64,000 nucleotides of DNA from UBA11346 sp038060575 (GTDB lineage: Bacteria; Planctomycetota; UBA11346), in contig CAZZAM010000002.1 of assembly GCA_964652775.1 (NCBI GenBank), positions 1 to 64,000 on the forward strand, in the 5' to 3' direction. The position numbers and the translations under genes are program-made. Position 1 is the first letter of the stretch, and each line of letters starts with the position of its first letter. Shown here piece by piece: positions 1-7,262 of the stretch. The notes below the pieces were generated by a model. The model did no database searches. It saw only the letters and a list, made by a program, of their open reading frames with translations, and was not told where the DNA came from.

Positions 1-234
1 CTTACGATCCCCGTCCAGCTCAGCCGGCGTGCAGAAGCACGGATACGCGAGGTCATCGCTCTTGCTGAAGGCGAGTGGCGATTTTATGGCCCCGGACTCG
101 CATTACGCCGACTGCCCCGCGTGTCGTGTTATTTCACCAAGCACGAACCCTGGTTCGCAGACTTCCGTGCCGCCGTGCAAAAGGTCCGCGATCTGGATGA
201 ATTCAGGCGCCTGGTGCGGGCGTCGTTCCGCTGA
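1..234 (+). CDS. C-terminal fragment of a hypothetical protein
   Basis: An open frame enters from the left edge in frame 1 and ends at a TGA at 232-234, giving the last 77 residues of a protein. The visible part is basic and ends in DEFRRLVRASFR; it has no motif I recognise. It converges on and overlaps the 3' end of the diguanylate cyclase gene by about 30 bases. The true start lies outside the window, so the function cannot be judged. It is called real because the frame stays open to the edge and has the amino-acid mix of a normal protein; it could still be a chance frame. Confidence 0.45.
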   Translation, partial: LTIPVQLSRRAEARIREVIALAEGEWRFYGPGLALRRLPRVSCYFTKHEPWFADFRAAVQKVRDLDEFRRLVRASFR

Positions 235-1369
235 CCGCTCTGATACTCTTGGCCAGACCGGTAACTGAACCGGGATCACGCTTGACCGATTCCGTGCGCA
301 CCAGCGCCAGATCGCCAGCGTGGTCTGCCTGCACGACCAGATTGCGTCCCTCCGACTTGGCGCGATACATCGCCGCATCGGCGCGCGCCATCAATTCAGC
401 TGCACTTTCGTCGCGCCGACAGGACGCAACCCCAATGGAAATGGTGACTGGCGTGGCCACCACGGTCAGCGCCGCGCAATTGACCCGCAGTCGCTCTGCA
501 ACTTGCAGAGCTCCGACTGGCGGTGTACCGGGCAACAGGATCAGGAATTCCTCGCCACCCACGCGGGCAACGATGTCTTCATGGCGCACCCCGGCGAGCA
601 GCACTTTGGCCACCGCCGCCAGCACACTATCGCCACCAGTGTGGCCGTAGGTGTCATTCACGCGCTTGAAATGATCGATATCCACCATGCACACCGAGAC
701 CACAGCGCCACCCTCAGCCAGTTCGGTCAAACGCGATTCGCCGTACCACCGACGATAGGCGCCGGTAAGCGGATCACTGCGCGCCAGTTCCTGGAGTGAG
801 CGGAAAAGCATGACCCGGCGCAGTGACAGGGCGAACTGACCGCGCAGCAACTCGGCAACCCCGCGCTGGTGTTCACTGGACAAGCCTATCACGCTCGGTT
901 GCGGCCTTGCCTTTCGCAAAACCAGCGCGGCCTGGCCATCGACGGCGGGGCTCAAATCCAACACGAGATCGCCGCCTTCGTCAGGAAGCTGCACCGGTGC
1001 ATCCAGATCTGGTGGACTGCCCATGGCCGCGCTGCCCAAGCCGCGCCAAGCACCACGCTCCCACACCATGAGATCCAAGGATCCACCAGTCCAATACCGC
1101 GACAGTGCCGACCCAAGTCGCGTCCGTAAATCGTCAGGCTCAACACAGCCAACCAGCTCGGAAGACACTTCGAATACGCCGCGCTGCAAGTCGAGTTCTG
1201 CTTCGAGTCGGACCAACTCCTCGCGCAGATACTGTCGACGATGTGCCAGTAGTTTGGGATCCGCTACGATGATGTTGGTGTGGCCCTGACTGGCGGTACG
1301 CCGGGAACGCAGCGCCCAAATCAGGATCAGGATCGCAGCAATCAGCGTGGTCAGCGCAGTGGAATTCAT
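203..1369 (-). CDS. Membrane-anchored diguanylate cyclase (GGDEF)
   Basis: This 388-residue protein should make cyclic di-GMP from two GTP. One hydrophobic segment near residues 5-20 is followed by a basic patch, so it is probably an inner-membrane protein with a cytoplasmic catalytic part. A variable middle region leads into a GGDEF domain with DPLTGAYRR, a DIDHFKRVND metal/nucleotide loop and an intact GGEEF near residue 272. An RHED motif sits five residues before GGEEF, which fits the RxxD inhibitory I-site, so product inhibition is likely. The ATG overlaps the stop of the upstream GGDEF gene as ATGA, which suggests translational coupling. Confidence 0.88.
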   Translation of the reverse strand: MNSTALTTLIAAILILIWALRSRRTASQGHTNIIVADPKLLAHRRQYLREELVRLEAELDLQRGVFEVSSELVGCVEPDDLRTRLGSALSRYWTGGSLDLMVWERGAWRGLGSAAMGSPPDLDAPVQLPDEGGDLVLDLSPAVDGQAALVLRKARPQPSVIGLSSEHQRGVAELLRGQFALSLRRVMLFRSLQELARSDPLTGAYRRWYGESRLTELAEGGAVVSVCMVDIDHFKRVNDTYGHTGGDSVLAAVAKVLLAGVRHEDIVARVGGEEFLILLPGTPPVGALQVAERLRVNCAALTVVATPVTISIGVASCRRDESAAELMARADAAMYRAKSEGRNLVVQADHAGDLALVRTESVKRDPGSVTGLAKSIRAVSGTTPAPGA

Positions 1370-2784
1370 GCCTGCACCACCACCCGATTGCGACCCTCGC
1401 GCTTGGCGCGGTAGCAGGCTTGGTCAGCCCGCTCGAGTCCCTGTTTGGCGGTTTCGCCGCTGTGCAGCAGTGTCATGCCGATCGATGTGGTTACTCGTCG
1501 GTCGCTATGTTGCGGGTCTGGAACCGCCGCCTCGACGGCTGCGCGAATCGTTTCGCCAAGTGCTGCTAATTCTGTTTCAGCATAGATCTGAACACATGCG
1601 CTGAACTCCTCGCCACCCCAGCGACAGCACAGCCCACCCTTGGGTAAGGCCCGCTCCATTGCCTGAGCCACCGTACGCAATGCGGTATCTCCCGCAGCAT
1701 GCCCATACGCATCATTGAATCGTTTCAAATGGTCGAGGTCGCACATCACCAAAGCCAACGGTGATTTCACCCGCCGGGAAAACGCGATCTGTTCCTCAAG
1801 CCGACGCAAGAATTCGTGCCGACCAAGCAGACCCGTCAGGTCATCACGCAAGGCCATGCCACGCGCCTGTTCAACCAATTCGACCGCGGCCAGGGCGATG
1901 CCACCAAGGCGGGCCAGGGCCTGAAGCTGTTCGATCGCCACCCGGGCTCCGTCAACACCGGTCGTCAAGCTTACCGACAAAGCCCCGCGTGGGGCCTCGC
2001 CAATCGCAGCGCCTTGAACCTGACGACGGTCTGCACGCAGCGGTGCAAGGACACGTACACGACCTGCTTCGCGTTGAATAAGCACGCGCGCCTCAATCGT
2101 GACGAAGCATTCCTCGTCATTCGCTGCGCGTTGGCACCACTGACCATTCGCGCTGATGCCAGCACGACAAACGGGGGCACCACCGCGGGCCAGAAACACC
2201 AGAATCTCATCAGCCTCAGGTGCCAGCGACTTGGCGCGCGCAGCAAGCACGGTCGCGAATTGATCCAGCTCACGAGCGGCAGACAGCGCCACGCACGCAT
2301 CAAGTAACATGGGGAAGCGACGAATCTGCCGTTCCAACTCAACGCGTTCGCGTTCGGCATCACGCAGCTCGCGACGCAGCGGCTGTACGCGGGCATCCTC
2401 GCGGGCCAGCAACCATAGGCTGCTGCCGGTCGCGGTCGCCAGCCCAGCAGCAGTCCAACCAGCCCAAGATGTCCACTCACCGCCGGGCAGCAAAGCTGCA
2501 GCTGGCATGAGTGCCGAAGCCCCAGGGAAACCGATACGCCACCAGCCGATCGCCGCCATCACCACGCATCCAGCCGCGCTCCAAGCGCCAATCAGCTCGG
2601 GCTCGTACAATCCGGCGGCCGCGCAACCGGCACCTGCGGCGGCACAGGCCCAGGCTCGCGAGAGATGATCTGCATATAGCGACATGGAAGTGGTCCGCAG
2701 TGTGGCGGACGTGGGCGAACTGGGCAAGCAGAGTCTTGATGGTGTTTCAGGCAGGGATTGCCCAGGTTCGCGGTTCGTGGTCAT
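1366..2784 (-). CDS. Membrane diguanylate cyclase (GGDEF), second copy
   Basis: This is a second GGDEF protein, 472 residues from the first ATG. Hydrophobic segments occupy the first third (from about residue 40), followed by a GAF-like middle region and a C-terminal GGDEF domain with DDLTGLLGRHEFLRRLEEQI, CDLDHLKRFNDAYGH and GGEEF near residue 390. The RxxD I-site found in its neighbour is missing here (PKGG at that place), so the two enzymes may differ in product inhibition. The start is uncertain: the first 33 residues are Pro/Ser-rich, and an ATG at 2685 (MSLYADH) would give 439 residues beginning just before the membrane segments. Neither has a clear Shine-Dalgarno. It diverges from hisB. 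Confidence 0.85.
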   Translation of the reverse strand: MTTNREPGQSLPETPSRLCLPSSPTSATLRTTSMSLYADHLSRAWACAAAGAGCAAAGLYEPELIGAWSAAGCVVMAAIGWWRIGFPGASALMPAAALLPGGEWTSWAGWTAAGLATATGSSLWLLAREDARVQPLRRELRDAERERVELERQIRRFPMLLDACVALSAARELDQFATVLAARAKSLAPEADEILVFLARGGAPVCRAGISANGQWCQRAANDEECFVTIEARVLIQREAGRVRVLAPLRADRRQVQGAAIGEAPRGALSVSLTTGVDGARVAIEQLQALARLGGIALAAVELVEQARGMALRDDLTGLLGRHEFLRRLEEQIAFSRRVKSPLALVMCDLDHLKRFNDAYGHAAGDTALRTVAQAMERALPKGGLCCRWGGEEFSACVQIYAETELAALGETIRAAVEAAVPDPQHSDRRVTTSIGMTLLHSGETAKQGLERADQACYRAKREGRNRVVVQA

Positions 2785-2849
2785 CCGAAACTATCACCGT
2801 GACAGGCATCCCATCTGGCATTCGTTCGCTTTGTCCTTCAACTGCCGCC

Positions 2850-3434
2850 ATGCCCCGCACCGCTACCGTCACCCGTAAAACTCGCGAGACTGACATCTCG
2901 GCAACGTGGAATCTTGATGCCGCAGGCGCAAATGACATTGCGACCGGCATCGGATTTCTTGATCACATGATTGATGCCCTCGCCAAGCACAGCGGCACAA
3001 CGATCATGCTCTCGTGCAAAGGCGACCTCCACATTGATGGTCACCACACCACCGAAGATTGCGGCATCGTCCTTGGACAGTGCCTGCGTCAGGCCTTGGG
3101 CGATCGTCTCGGCATTGAGCGCTTCGGTCACATGGCGTGCCCACTCGATGAGGCCTTGGTGGCGGCGACCATCGATATCAGCGGCCGCGGTTGGTTGACC
3201 TATGAGCTCAAGCCGACGGCTGCAAACGTTGGCGGCCTCGCAACGGAACTGGTGCCCGAATTTTTCGGTGCGCTCGCTGATCAGGCCTGTGTTACCATGC
3301 ACCTGCACCAAGTGTCCGGTCGTAATAGCCACCACGTAATCGAAGCCGGATTCAAAGCCTTTGCCCGCGCGCTGCGGCAAGCGATTCGCGTGACCGGCAC
3401 CGGCACGCCCTCGACCAAAGGCATGCTCGCTTAA
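2850..3434 (+). CDS. hisB: Imidazoleglycerol-phosphate dehydratase
   Basis: HisB removes water from imidazoleglycerol phosphate in histidine biosynthesis. The 194-residue protein has the usual single-domain length and the family's metal-binding motifs: GIGFLDHM, DLHIDGHHTTEDC, and a second set RNSHHVIEAGFKAFARAL near the C-terminus. The frame stays open upstream, but the family's N-terminus (a short lead, then RKTRETDI) matches the ATG at 2850. It stands alone, with no other his genes nearby, and a strong hairpin follows directly. There is no fused phosphatase domain, unlike the enterobacterial bifunctional HisB. Confidence 0.95.
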   Translation: MPRTATVTRKTRETDISATWNLDAAGANDIATGIGFLDHMIDALAKHSGTTIMLSCKGDLHIDGHHTTEDCGIVLGQCLRQALGDRLGIERFGHMACPLDEALVAATIDISGRGWLTYELKPTAANVGGLATELVPEFFGALADQACVTMHLHQVSGRNSHHVIEAGFKAFARALRQAIRVTGTGTPSTKGMLA

Positions 3435-3436
3435 CA

Positions 3437-3469
3437 CAACAACCCCGGCGATATCCGCCGGGGTTGTTG
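3437..3469. terminator. Strong hairpin after hisB
   Basis: A perfect 14-bp stem (CAACAACCCCGGCG, 3437-3450, with its complement at 3456-3469) encloses a 5-base loop three bases after the hisB stop. It lies between convergent genes, so it could stop transcription from both sides. No T-run follows on either strand, so this is a terminator-type hairpin rather than a textbook intrinsic terminator. Confidence 0.65.
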
Positions 3470-3491
3470 CATCACATCGCAAACTGCTAGT

Positions 3492-4079
3492 TCAGTGACC
3501 GGGCGGCGGGCCCTCACCGCGTGGAGCGTGCTGTTCGTTGCCTTCTTTGCCTTCTTTGCCTTCGCGACCCTCGCCGCCGTCTTTGCCACCATCTTTACCC
3601 GGACCAACCGGACGTTTCGGTAGGTCATCCTGGGTAATCACGCCGTCGCCGTTGCGGTCGAGGCGTTTGAATAACTCTGCCGGATCTGGTCCACGACGCG
3701 CGCCTTCTTTGCCACCGTCCTTATTCCCTTCCTTGCCTTCCTGACCAGGAGGAGCCGGCGGTTCGAAGGCGAGGAATTCTTCCTTACTGACCATGCCGTC
3801 GCCATTGGCGTCCATCTTGGTAAATATCTTGCCACGCTCTTCGTTGCGTCGACCCCCCATTTCACCGCGCTTTTTCTCCAGCGCCGCGGTCAATTCTTCG
3901 AGGGTCACCTTGCCGTCGCCATTGGCATCGGCGTTCTTGAACATTTCCTCGGGTGGCGGACCCATCCGCTGACCACCTGGAGGGCCGCCTTCTCCGCGAC
4001 CTGGTGGAGGACCACCAGCATCACCGGCGCACAATGCGCCGGTGGCGCAGATCGTGATGAATGTACGTAACATGAGCAT
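3492..4079 (-). CDS. Secreted EF-hand protein
   Basis: This 195-residue protein has an N-terminal signal-like segment (MLMLRTFITICATGALCAG), then a Gly/Pro-rich linker and three EF-hand loops of the type DxNGDGxV/I: NADANGDGKVTLEE, MDANGDGMVSKEEF and LDRNGDGVITQDD. It should bind calcium outside the cytoplasm; no enzymatic domain is visible. The C-terminus is rich in Gly, Lys and Pro. A GGAG six bases before the ATG supports the start. It is the last of three tandem EF-hand genes on this strand, probably paralogues. The partner or role is unknown. Confidence 0.8.
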   Translation of the reverse strand: MLMLRTFITICATGALCAGDAGGPPPGRGEGGPPGGQRMGPPPEEMFKNADANGDGKVTLEELTAALEKKRGEMGGRRNEERGKIFTKMDANGDGMVSKEEFLAFEPPAPPGQEGKEGNKDGGKEGARRGPDPAELFKRLDRNGDGVITQDDLPKRPVGPGKDGGKDGGEGREGKEGKEGNEQHAPRGEGPPPGH

Positions 4080-4115
4080 GTTATCTCCGGAGTCAGGATG
4101 TGGGTTGGGGATCTA

Positions 4116-4700
4116 TCAGCGCTTGTGGCCAGGACGATCGCGGTGGTCCTCGGCACGATCACGCCGGTCTTCAGTACGATCGCGGCGGTCCTCGGCCTTA
4201 TCGAGAATGTCCTCAAGACCATCAAGTTTGCCGCCTTGGTGCTCGGCATCGCGCTTGTCCTCACGACGATCGCGAACGTCTTCGCGACGATCACGGACAT
4301 CCTCACGACGGTCTCGCACGTCTTCGCGACGATCAGCCACGCGTCGTTCGCTAGGTCCGACTTTGCCGTCATCGTTCTTGTCGAGTCGATCCTTGATACC
4401 GCTCTCCATCACCTTGCGCAGAGCAAGTCGTTCGTCGCGACTGATTTTGCCATCGTTGTTGGTGTCGAGCTTGGCATAGGCCTCGGGATGACGCTCCTTG
4501 ATCCATGCCTCGCGAGCCTCGATTGCCGCAGCCCACTCGTCATCGGAAATCTTGCCGTCCTTGTTGGTGTCGAACTTAACGAGCAGCGGTCGCGCCTGGT
4601 GTCCTGCACCAGCCTTCGCTGGTCCCTCGGTGGTGGCGTCACCGGCGGTGAGCGATCCAAGTACAGCAAGTGCAGTCATGGTGAGTAACGTACGATGCAT
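4116..4700 (-). CDS. Secreted EF-hand protein with Arg/Asp heptad repeats
   Basis: The 194-residue product has a signal-like N-terminus (MHRTLLTMTALAVLGSLTAG) and three EF-hand loops: FDTNKDGKISDDE, LDTNNDGKISRDE and LDKNDDGKVGPSE. It then has a highly charged tail built from repeats of the type RDRREDV, continuing as RDRAEDH-like units to the end. The ATG at 4700 is preferred over an upstream ATG at 4748 because AAGGA precedes it by about 9 bases and the signal peptide then starts correctly; the longer form would overlap the next gene. The tail is probably helical with alternating charge. Function unknown. Confidence 0.8.
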   Translation of the reverse strand: MHRTLLTMTALAVLGSLTAGDATTEGPAKAGAGHQARPLLVKFDTNKDGKISDDEWAAAIEAREAWIKERHPEAYAKLDTNNDGKISRDERLALRKVMESGIKDRLDKNDDGKVGPSERRVADRREDVRDRREDVRDRREDVRDRREDKRDAEHQGGKLDGLEDILDKAEDRRDRTEDRRDRAEDHRDRPGHKR

Positions 4701-4744
4701 GGCGGGAATCCTTGTTGGGTGAGTATGTAGAGGATGGGCGAATG

Positions 4745-5224
4745 TCACTTGTCACCTTTCCCGTGGTGTGCGTGGCCTTCGTGTTTCTTCCCTGCATGAC
4801 CCTTGCCTTCCTTCTTGCCACAGTGGTCGCGGCGCTCCTCGCGCGCGGCCTTGACCTCATCCTTGGACAGTTGGCCGTCGCTATTGGCGTCAACTTTGGC
4901 AAAGAGTTTCGGGTGCTTTTCTTGCAACTTGGCCGCAAGGGCGTCGCGGGCAGCATCGCGCTCGCCATCTGACCATTTACCGTCTTTGTCGGTGTCAAAC
5001 TTGGCCTTGCGCTCGGCGCGGTGTTCCTGGCACGCGCTTTTGGCGGCCGCCTTCTCGGTGTCTGACAATTTGCCGTTTTTGTCGGTATCGAAACGCTCGA
5101 TCAGACGCTGACGCATCTGACCACAGTGGCGGTCACCAGACTTGTGTTCGCCTCGCTGTCCGCCTTCAGCGGCAGTCAGGGTCAGGCAAGCGGTGGCGGC
5201 GAGGAGAACGGTGAGTTTGAACAT
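4745..5224 (-). CDS. Secreted EF-hand protein, His/Lys-rich tail
   Basis: This 159-residue protein begins with a signal peptide (MFKLTVLLAATACLTLTAAEG) and has three EF-hand loops: FDTDKNGKLSDTE, FDTDKDGKWSDGE and VDANSDGQLSKDE. It ends in a His/Gly/Lys-rich stretch (HAGKKHEGHAHHGKGDK) that could bind metal. A GAGGT about 8 bases upstream supports the ATG. It is the first of three same-strand EF-hand genes, which probably arose by tandem duplication and may share a promoter in the roughly 235 bases of gene-free sequence at 5225-5459. No enzymatic function is indicated. Confidence 0.82.
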   Translation of the reverse strand: MFKLTVLLAATACLTLTAAEGGQRGEHKSGDRHCGQMRQRLIERFDTDKNGKLSDTEKAAAKSACQEHRAERKAKFDTDKDGKWSDGERDAARDALAAKLQEKHPKLFAKVDANSDGQLSKDEVKAAREERRDHCGKKEGKGHAGKKHEGHAHHGKGDK

Positions 5225-5459
5225 GGTTGGTACCTCTAAGGTGTTTGGTTGAGTGATCTGCCTGTCTACTGCGTCAGCTGTGCCAACGATTTAGGTGGGG
5301 TTGGCTGGGGGAATGAGCGAACTCCAGCAAACTTTTGCAGGATTCCCCTACACATGTCCCGTCGTGGATCGGCGTCACGGATCAAACCGGTTCCGGCCGT
5401 TTCCAGTATCCTGCTCTGCGCTGTTCGTCATCAAGACCAACTGAAATTCAACGCGCGAA

Positions 5460-5960
5460 TCAACCCAAGGCGGCCAGCGCCTTGGCGTAATCGGGCTCAT
5501 TGGCGATCTCGGCAACCTGTTCGGCATGGATGACCTTGCCATTGGGATCGATCACCACGACGGCGCGCGACAATAATCCCTGGATCGGACCGCTGGTGAT
5601 CGTCACGCCGTAGTCGGCACCAAAGGAGGGCGAACGGAAATCGGAAACACCGTGTACATCCTTGAGACCCTCGGCTCCGCAAAAGCGTTTGTGGGCAAAT
5701 GGCAGATCCTTCGACACGCAAAGCACCATCGTGTTGGCCAGCTTGGATGCCTCGGCATTAAAGCGTCGTACCGAGGTCGCGCAGGTCGGCGTATCGACGC
5801 TGGGGAAAATATTGAGGACCACGCGTTTGCCGCGCAACTCTTGGCTGGTGACGGTCGCCAGATCCGTTTTGACCAGACTGAATGCTGGCGCCTGAGTGCC
5901 AACCGTCGGTAGTGCCCCGACCGTGGTGATGGGATTGCCTTTGAGCGTGATCGTAGCCAT
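5460..5960 (-). CDS. tpx: Thiol peroxidase
   Basis: Tpx is a thioredoxin-dependent atypical 2-Cys peroxiredoxin that reduces lipid and other hydroperoxides. The protein is 166 residues, the normal family length. It shows the conserved PSVDTPTCATSVRRFN motif with peroxidatic Cys60 and the resolving cysteine in RFCGAEG at Cys94, matching the C61/C95 spacing of the E. coli enzyme. The ATG at 5960 gives the standard N-terminus (ITLKGNPI). It is a single-gene unit with about 170 bases between it and pcm. Confidence 0.95.
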   Translation of the reverse strand: MATITLKGNPITTVGALPTVGTQAPAFSLVKTDLATVTSQELRGKRVVLNIFPSVDTPTCATSVRRFNAEASKLANTMVLCVSKDLPFAHKRFCGAEGLKDVHGVSDFRSPSFGADYGVTITSGPIQGLLSRAVVVIDPNGKVIHAEQVAEIANEPDYAKALAALG

Positions 5961-6032
5961 GGTGTTCTCGTCGTTGGTGGGGGGACAGAAATATCCGCAC
6001 GCTCGACGCGGAGCAACCGCTGCGAATCCCCC

Positions 6033-6134
6033 TCAGCGCCCAGTCCTGACGCGTTCAATCTGCACGTGCCAGCACCAGAGTCCCGCCAACATCGCAACGG
6101 CGCCGACTGAGGTAAGCGCCCTCACCGGCAACAT
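6033..6134 (-). CDS. Possible 33-residue membrane microprotein
   Basis: An ATG overlaps the pcm stop by one base (TGATG) and opens a 33-residue frame ending at 6033. The peptide has basic ends and one hydrophobic stretch (SVGAVAMLAGLWCW), as in a single-pass microprotein. The overlap is the type used for coupled translation elsewhere in this window. There is no independent Shine-Dalgarno and no homologue I know, so it may be chance. Confidence 0.25.
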   Translation of the reverse strand: MLPVRALTSVGAVAMLAGLWCWHVQIERVRTGR

Positions 6135-6784
6135 CACCAATCCATACCGTGCAGAAACGGGACGAACACGACCTGGCCGAGGTTGCGTTGCGTGATGCCG
6201 CCACGTCCACGTTCAACCAGCCACAATTCCTGGCCGTGTTCATCGGGGCCGATCGGCATCACCATGCGACCGCCGAGTGCAAGTTGATCGAGTAGCGCAA
6301 TAGGAAACGTCGGCGCTGCGGCCGCAACATGGATTGCATCAAACGGAGCGCGACTCGGCAGGCCTGCGTGACCATCGCCATGACGAACCGTTACCGAACG
6401 CGATTGCAGTCGCTGCGCAGCAGTCGGAACCAACGCGGCGATCCGTTCGATTGCCTCGACTGAACCTCCGGGCGACACCAGATCGGCCAGGAGCGCCGCG
6501 ACATAGCCGGAGCCGCAGCCGATATCAAGCACACGATCACCGGGCTTCAGCCGCAATGCCGCCAGCATCAGCGCTACGATCCGTGGTTGACTGATTGTGA
6601 CCCCGCTACCGATCGGCAGTGCACCATCGTCGTACGCACGACCACGCGCATCCGCCGGCACAAAGTCATGCCGCGGCAATGCCGCCATCGCTGCAACAAC
6701 ACGCGGATCATCGCACGACGTCAGATGATCGCGCACCATGCGCGCACGCTGGCGTCGTTCGATGGGACCGTCAGGCATTGCCAT
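6134..6784 (-). CDS. pcm: Protein-L-isoaspartate O-methyltransferase
   Basis: Pcm methylates isoaspartyl residues in damaged proteins using S-adenosylmethionine, starting their repair. The 216-residue protein has the family's order of motifs: RHDFVPADARGRAYDDGALPI, the GSGVTISQP substrate loop, SAM motif I VLDIGCGSGYVAALLADL, HGDGHAGLPSRAPFDAIHVAAA, and a C-terminal VVFVPFLHG. Length is normal. Starts at codon 1 or 3 (MAMPDG) are equally possible, as no clear Shine-Dalgarno is seen. Upstream lies a hairpin and repeat zone that separates it from the acyl-carrier-protein genes. Confidence 0.9.
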   Translation of the reverse strand: MAMPDGPIERRQRARMVRDHLTSCDDPRVVAAMAALPRHDFVPADARGRAYDDGALPIGSGVTISQPRIVALMLAALRLKPGDRVLDIGCGSGYVAALLADLVSPGGSVEAIERIAALVPTAAQRLQSRSVTVRHGDGHAGLPSRAPFDAIHVAAAAPTFPIALLDQLALGGRMVMPIGPDEHGQELWLVERGRGGITQRNLGQVVFVPFLHGMDW

Positions 6785-6798
6785 ACAAAGGAAGAAGT

Positions 6799-6865
6799 AT
6801 GAAGGAAGAGTGATGAAAACAATTACAGTCAGATGCCATCACCGTTTTCATCATTCTTCCTTCAT
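6799..6865. repeat. 22-bp inverted repeat upstream of pcm
   Basis: Arms at 6799-6820 and 6844-6865 are complementary along 22 bases with one mismatch that would be a G-U pair in RNA; the loop is 23 bases. The arms are made of reiterated GAAGGAAG-like units. It lies between pcm and the upstream ACP-like gene. No T-run follows, so it could be a weak terminator, an mRNA stabiliser or a repeat element. Confidence 0.6.
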
Positions 6866-6895
6866 CCCTCTGCCTTGCCCTAAACCCGCAGCCCG

Positions 6896-6951
6896 CGCGC
6901 AGCGCGTGTAGCCGCTCGCGAAGCGAGCCGTAGCTCGTAGCCAGTGGCAAT
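6896..6951. repeat. Degenerate copy of the AGCTNCG hairpin family
   Basis: This stretch contains a small hairpin (GCTCGC-GAA-GCGAGC) and then TAGCTCGTAGCCAGTGGCAA. Its last 20 bases resemble the right end of the full element at 9643-9744 (AGCTCGCAGCTTCAGTGGCAA). It directly follows the stop of the ACP-like gene. It is probably a decayed or partial copy of that dispersed element. Confidence 0.45.
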
Positions 6952-6959
6952 GCGCCGCC

Positions 6960-7253
6960 TCAAACCTTCGACGGATGCTGCACGTCGAGGCGTTGGCCGA
7001 CAAATTCGATCACTTGGCCAATCGTCTCCATGCCAGCGCCACCAGGAAGGACGTCTTCGAAGTTAATCCCGAATGCGTCCTCGATGTCCATCGCTACTTC
7101 GGCGACGTCGAGGTGGTTGTCGGTGATGTCCGGCACCAGGCGCTGCGATTCGAAATCGAAGCCTTCCTTGTCGCCATCGACCAGTGGTGGGAGGCGGTGC
7201 AATTTGTGGGCGAGGATCTCAATGACCTCGTCGCGAATGCGCTTCTTATCCAT
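6960..7253 (-). CDS. Acyl-carrier-protein-like protein lacking the carrier serine
   Basis: The 97-residue protein has an ACP-like helical pattern (VAEVAMDIEDAFGINFEDV, TIGQVIEFVGQRL). At the prosthetic-group site the normal DSLD is replaced by DNHLD: the codon for the phosphopantetheine-bearing serine reads CAC (His). It therefore cannot carry a 4'-phosphopantetheine arm there. It starts 9 bases after the fabF stop in the same operon as a normal acpP. An additional acidic segment lies between helix 1 and the site. It may be a regulatory or scaffold ACP paralogue acting with FabF, or a decaying duplicate. Confidence 0.8.
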   Translation of the reverse strand: MDKKRIRDEVIEILAHKLHRLPPLVDGDKEGFDFESQRLVPDITDNHLDVAEVAMDIEDAFGINFEDVLPGGAGMETIGQVIEFVGQRLDVQHPSKV

Positions 7254-7262
7254 AGTGTCCGT

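Noticed and set aside
4098..4688. 196-residue hydrophobic plus-strand frame opposite the EF-hand gene
   Set aside because: It mirrors the Arg/Asp heptad codons on the other strand, giving a false membrane-like sequence; the EF-hand frame has a signal peptide, motifs and a ribosome site.
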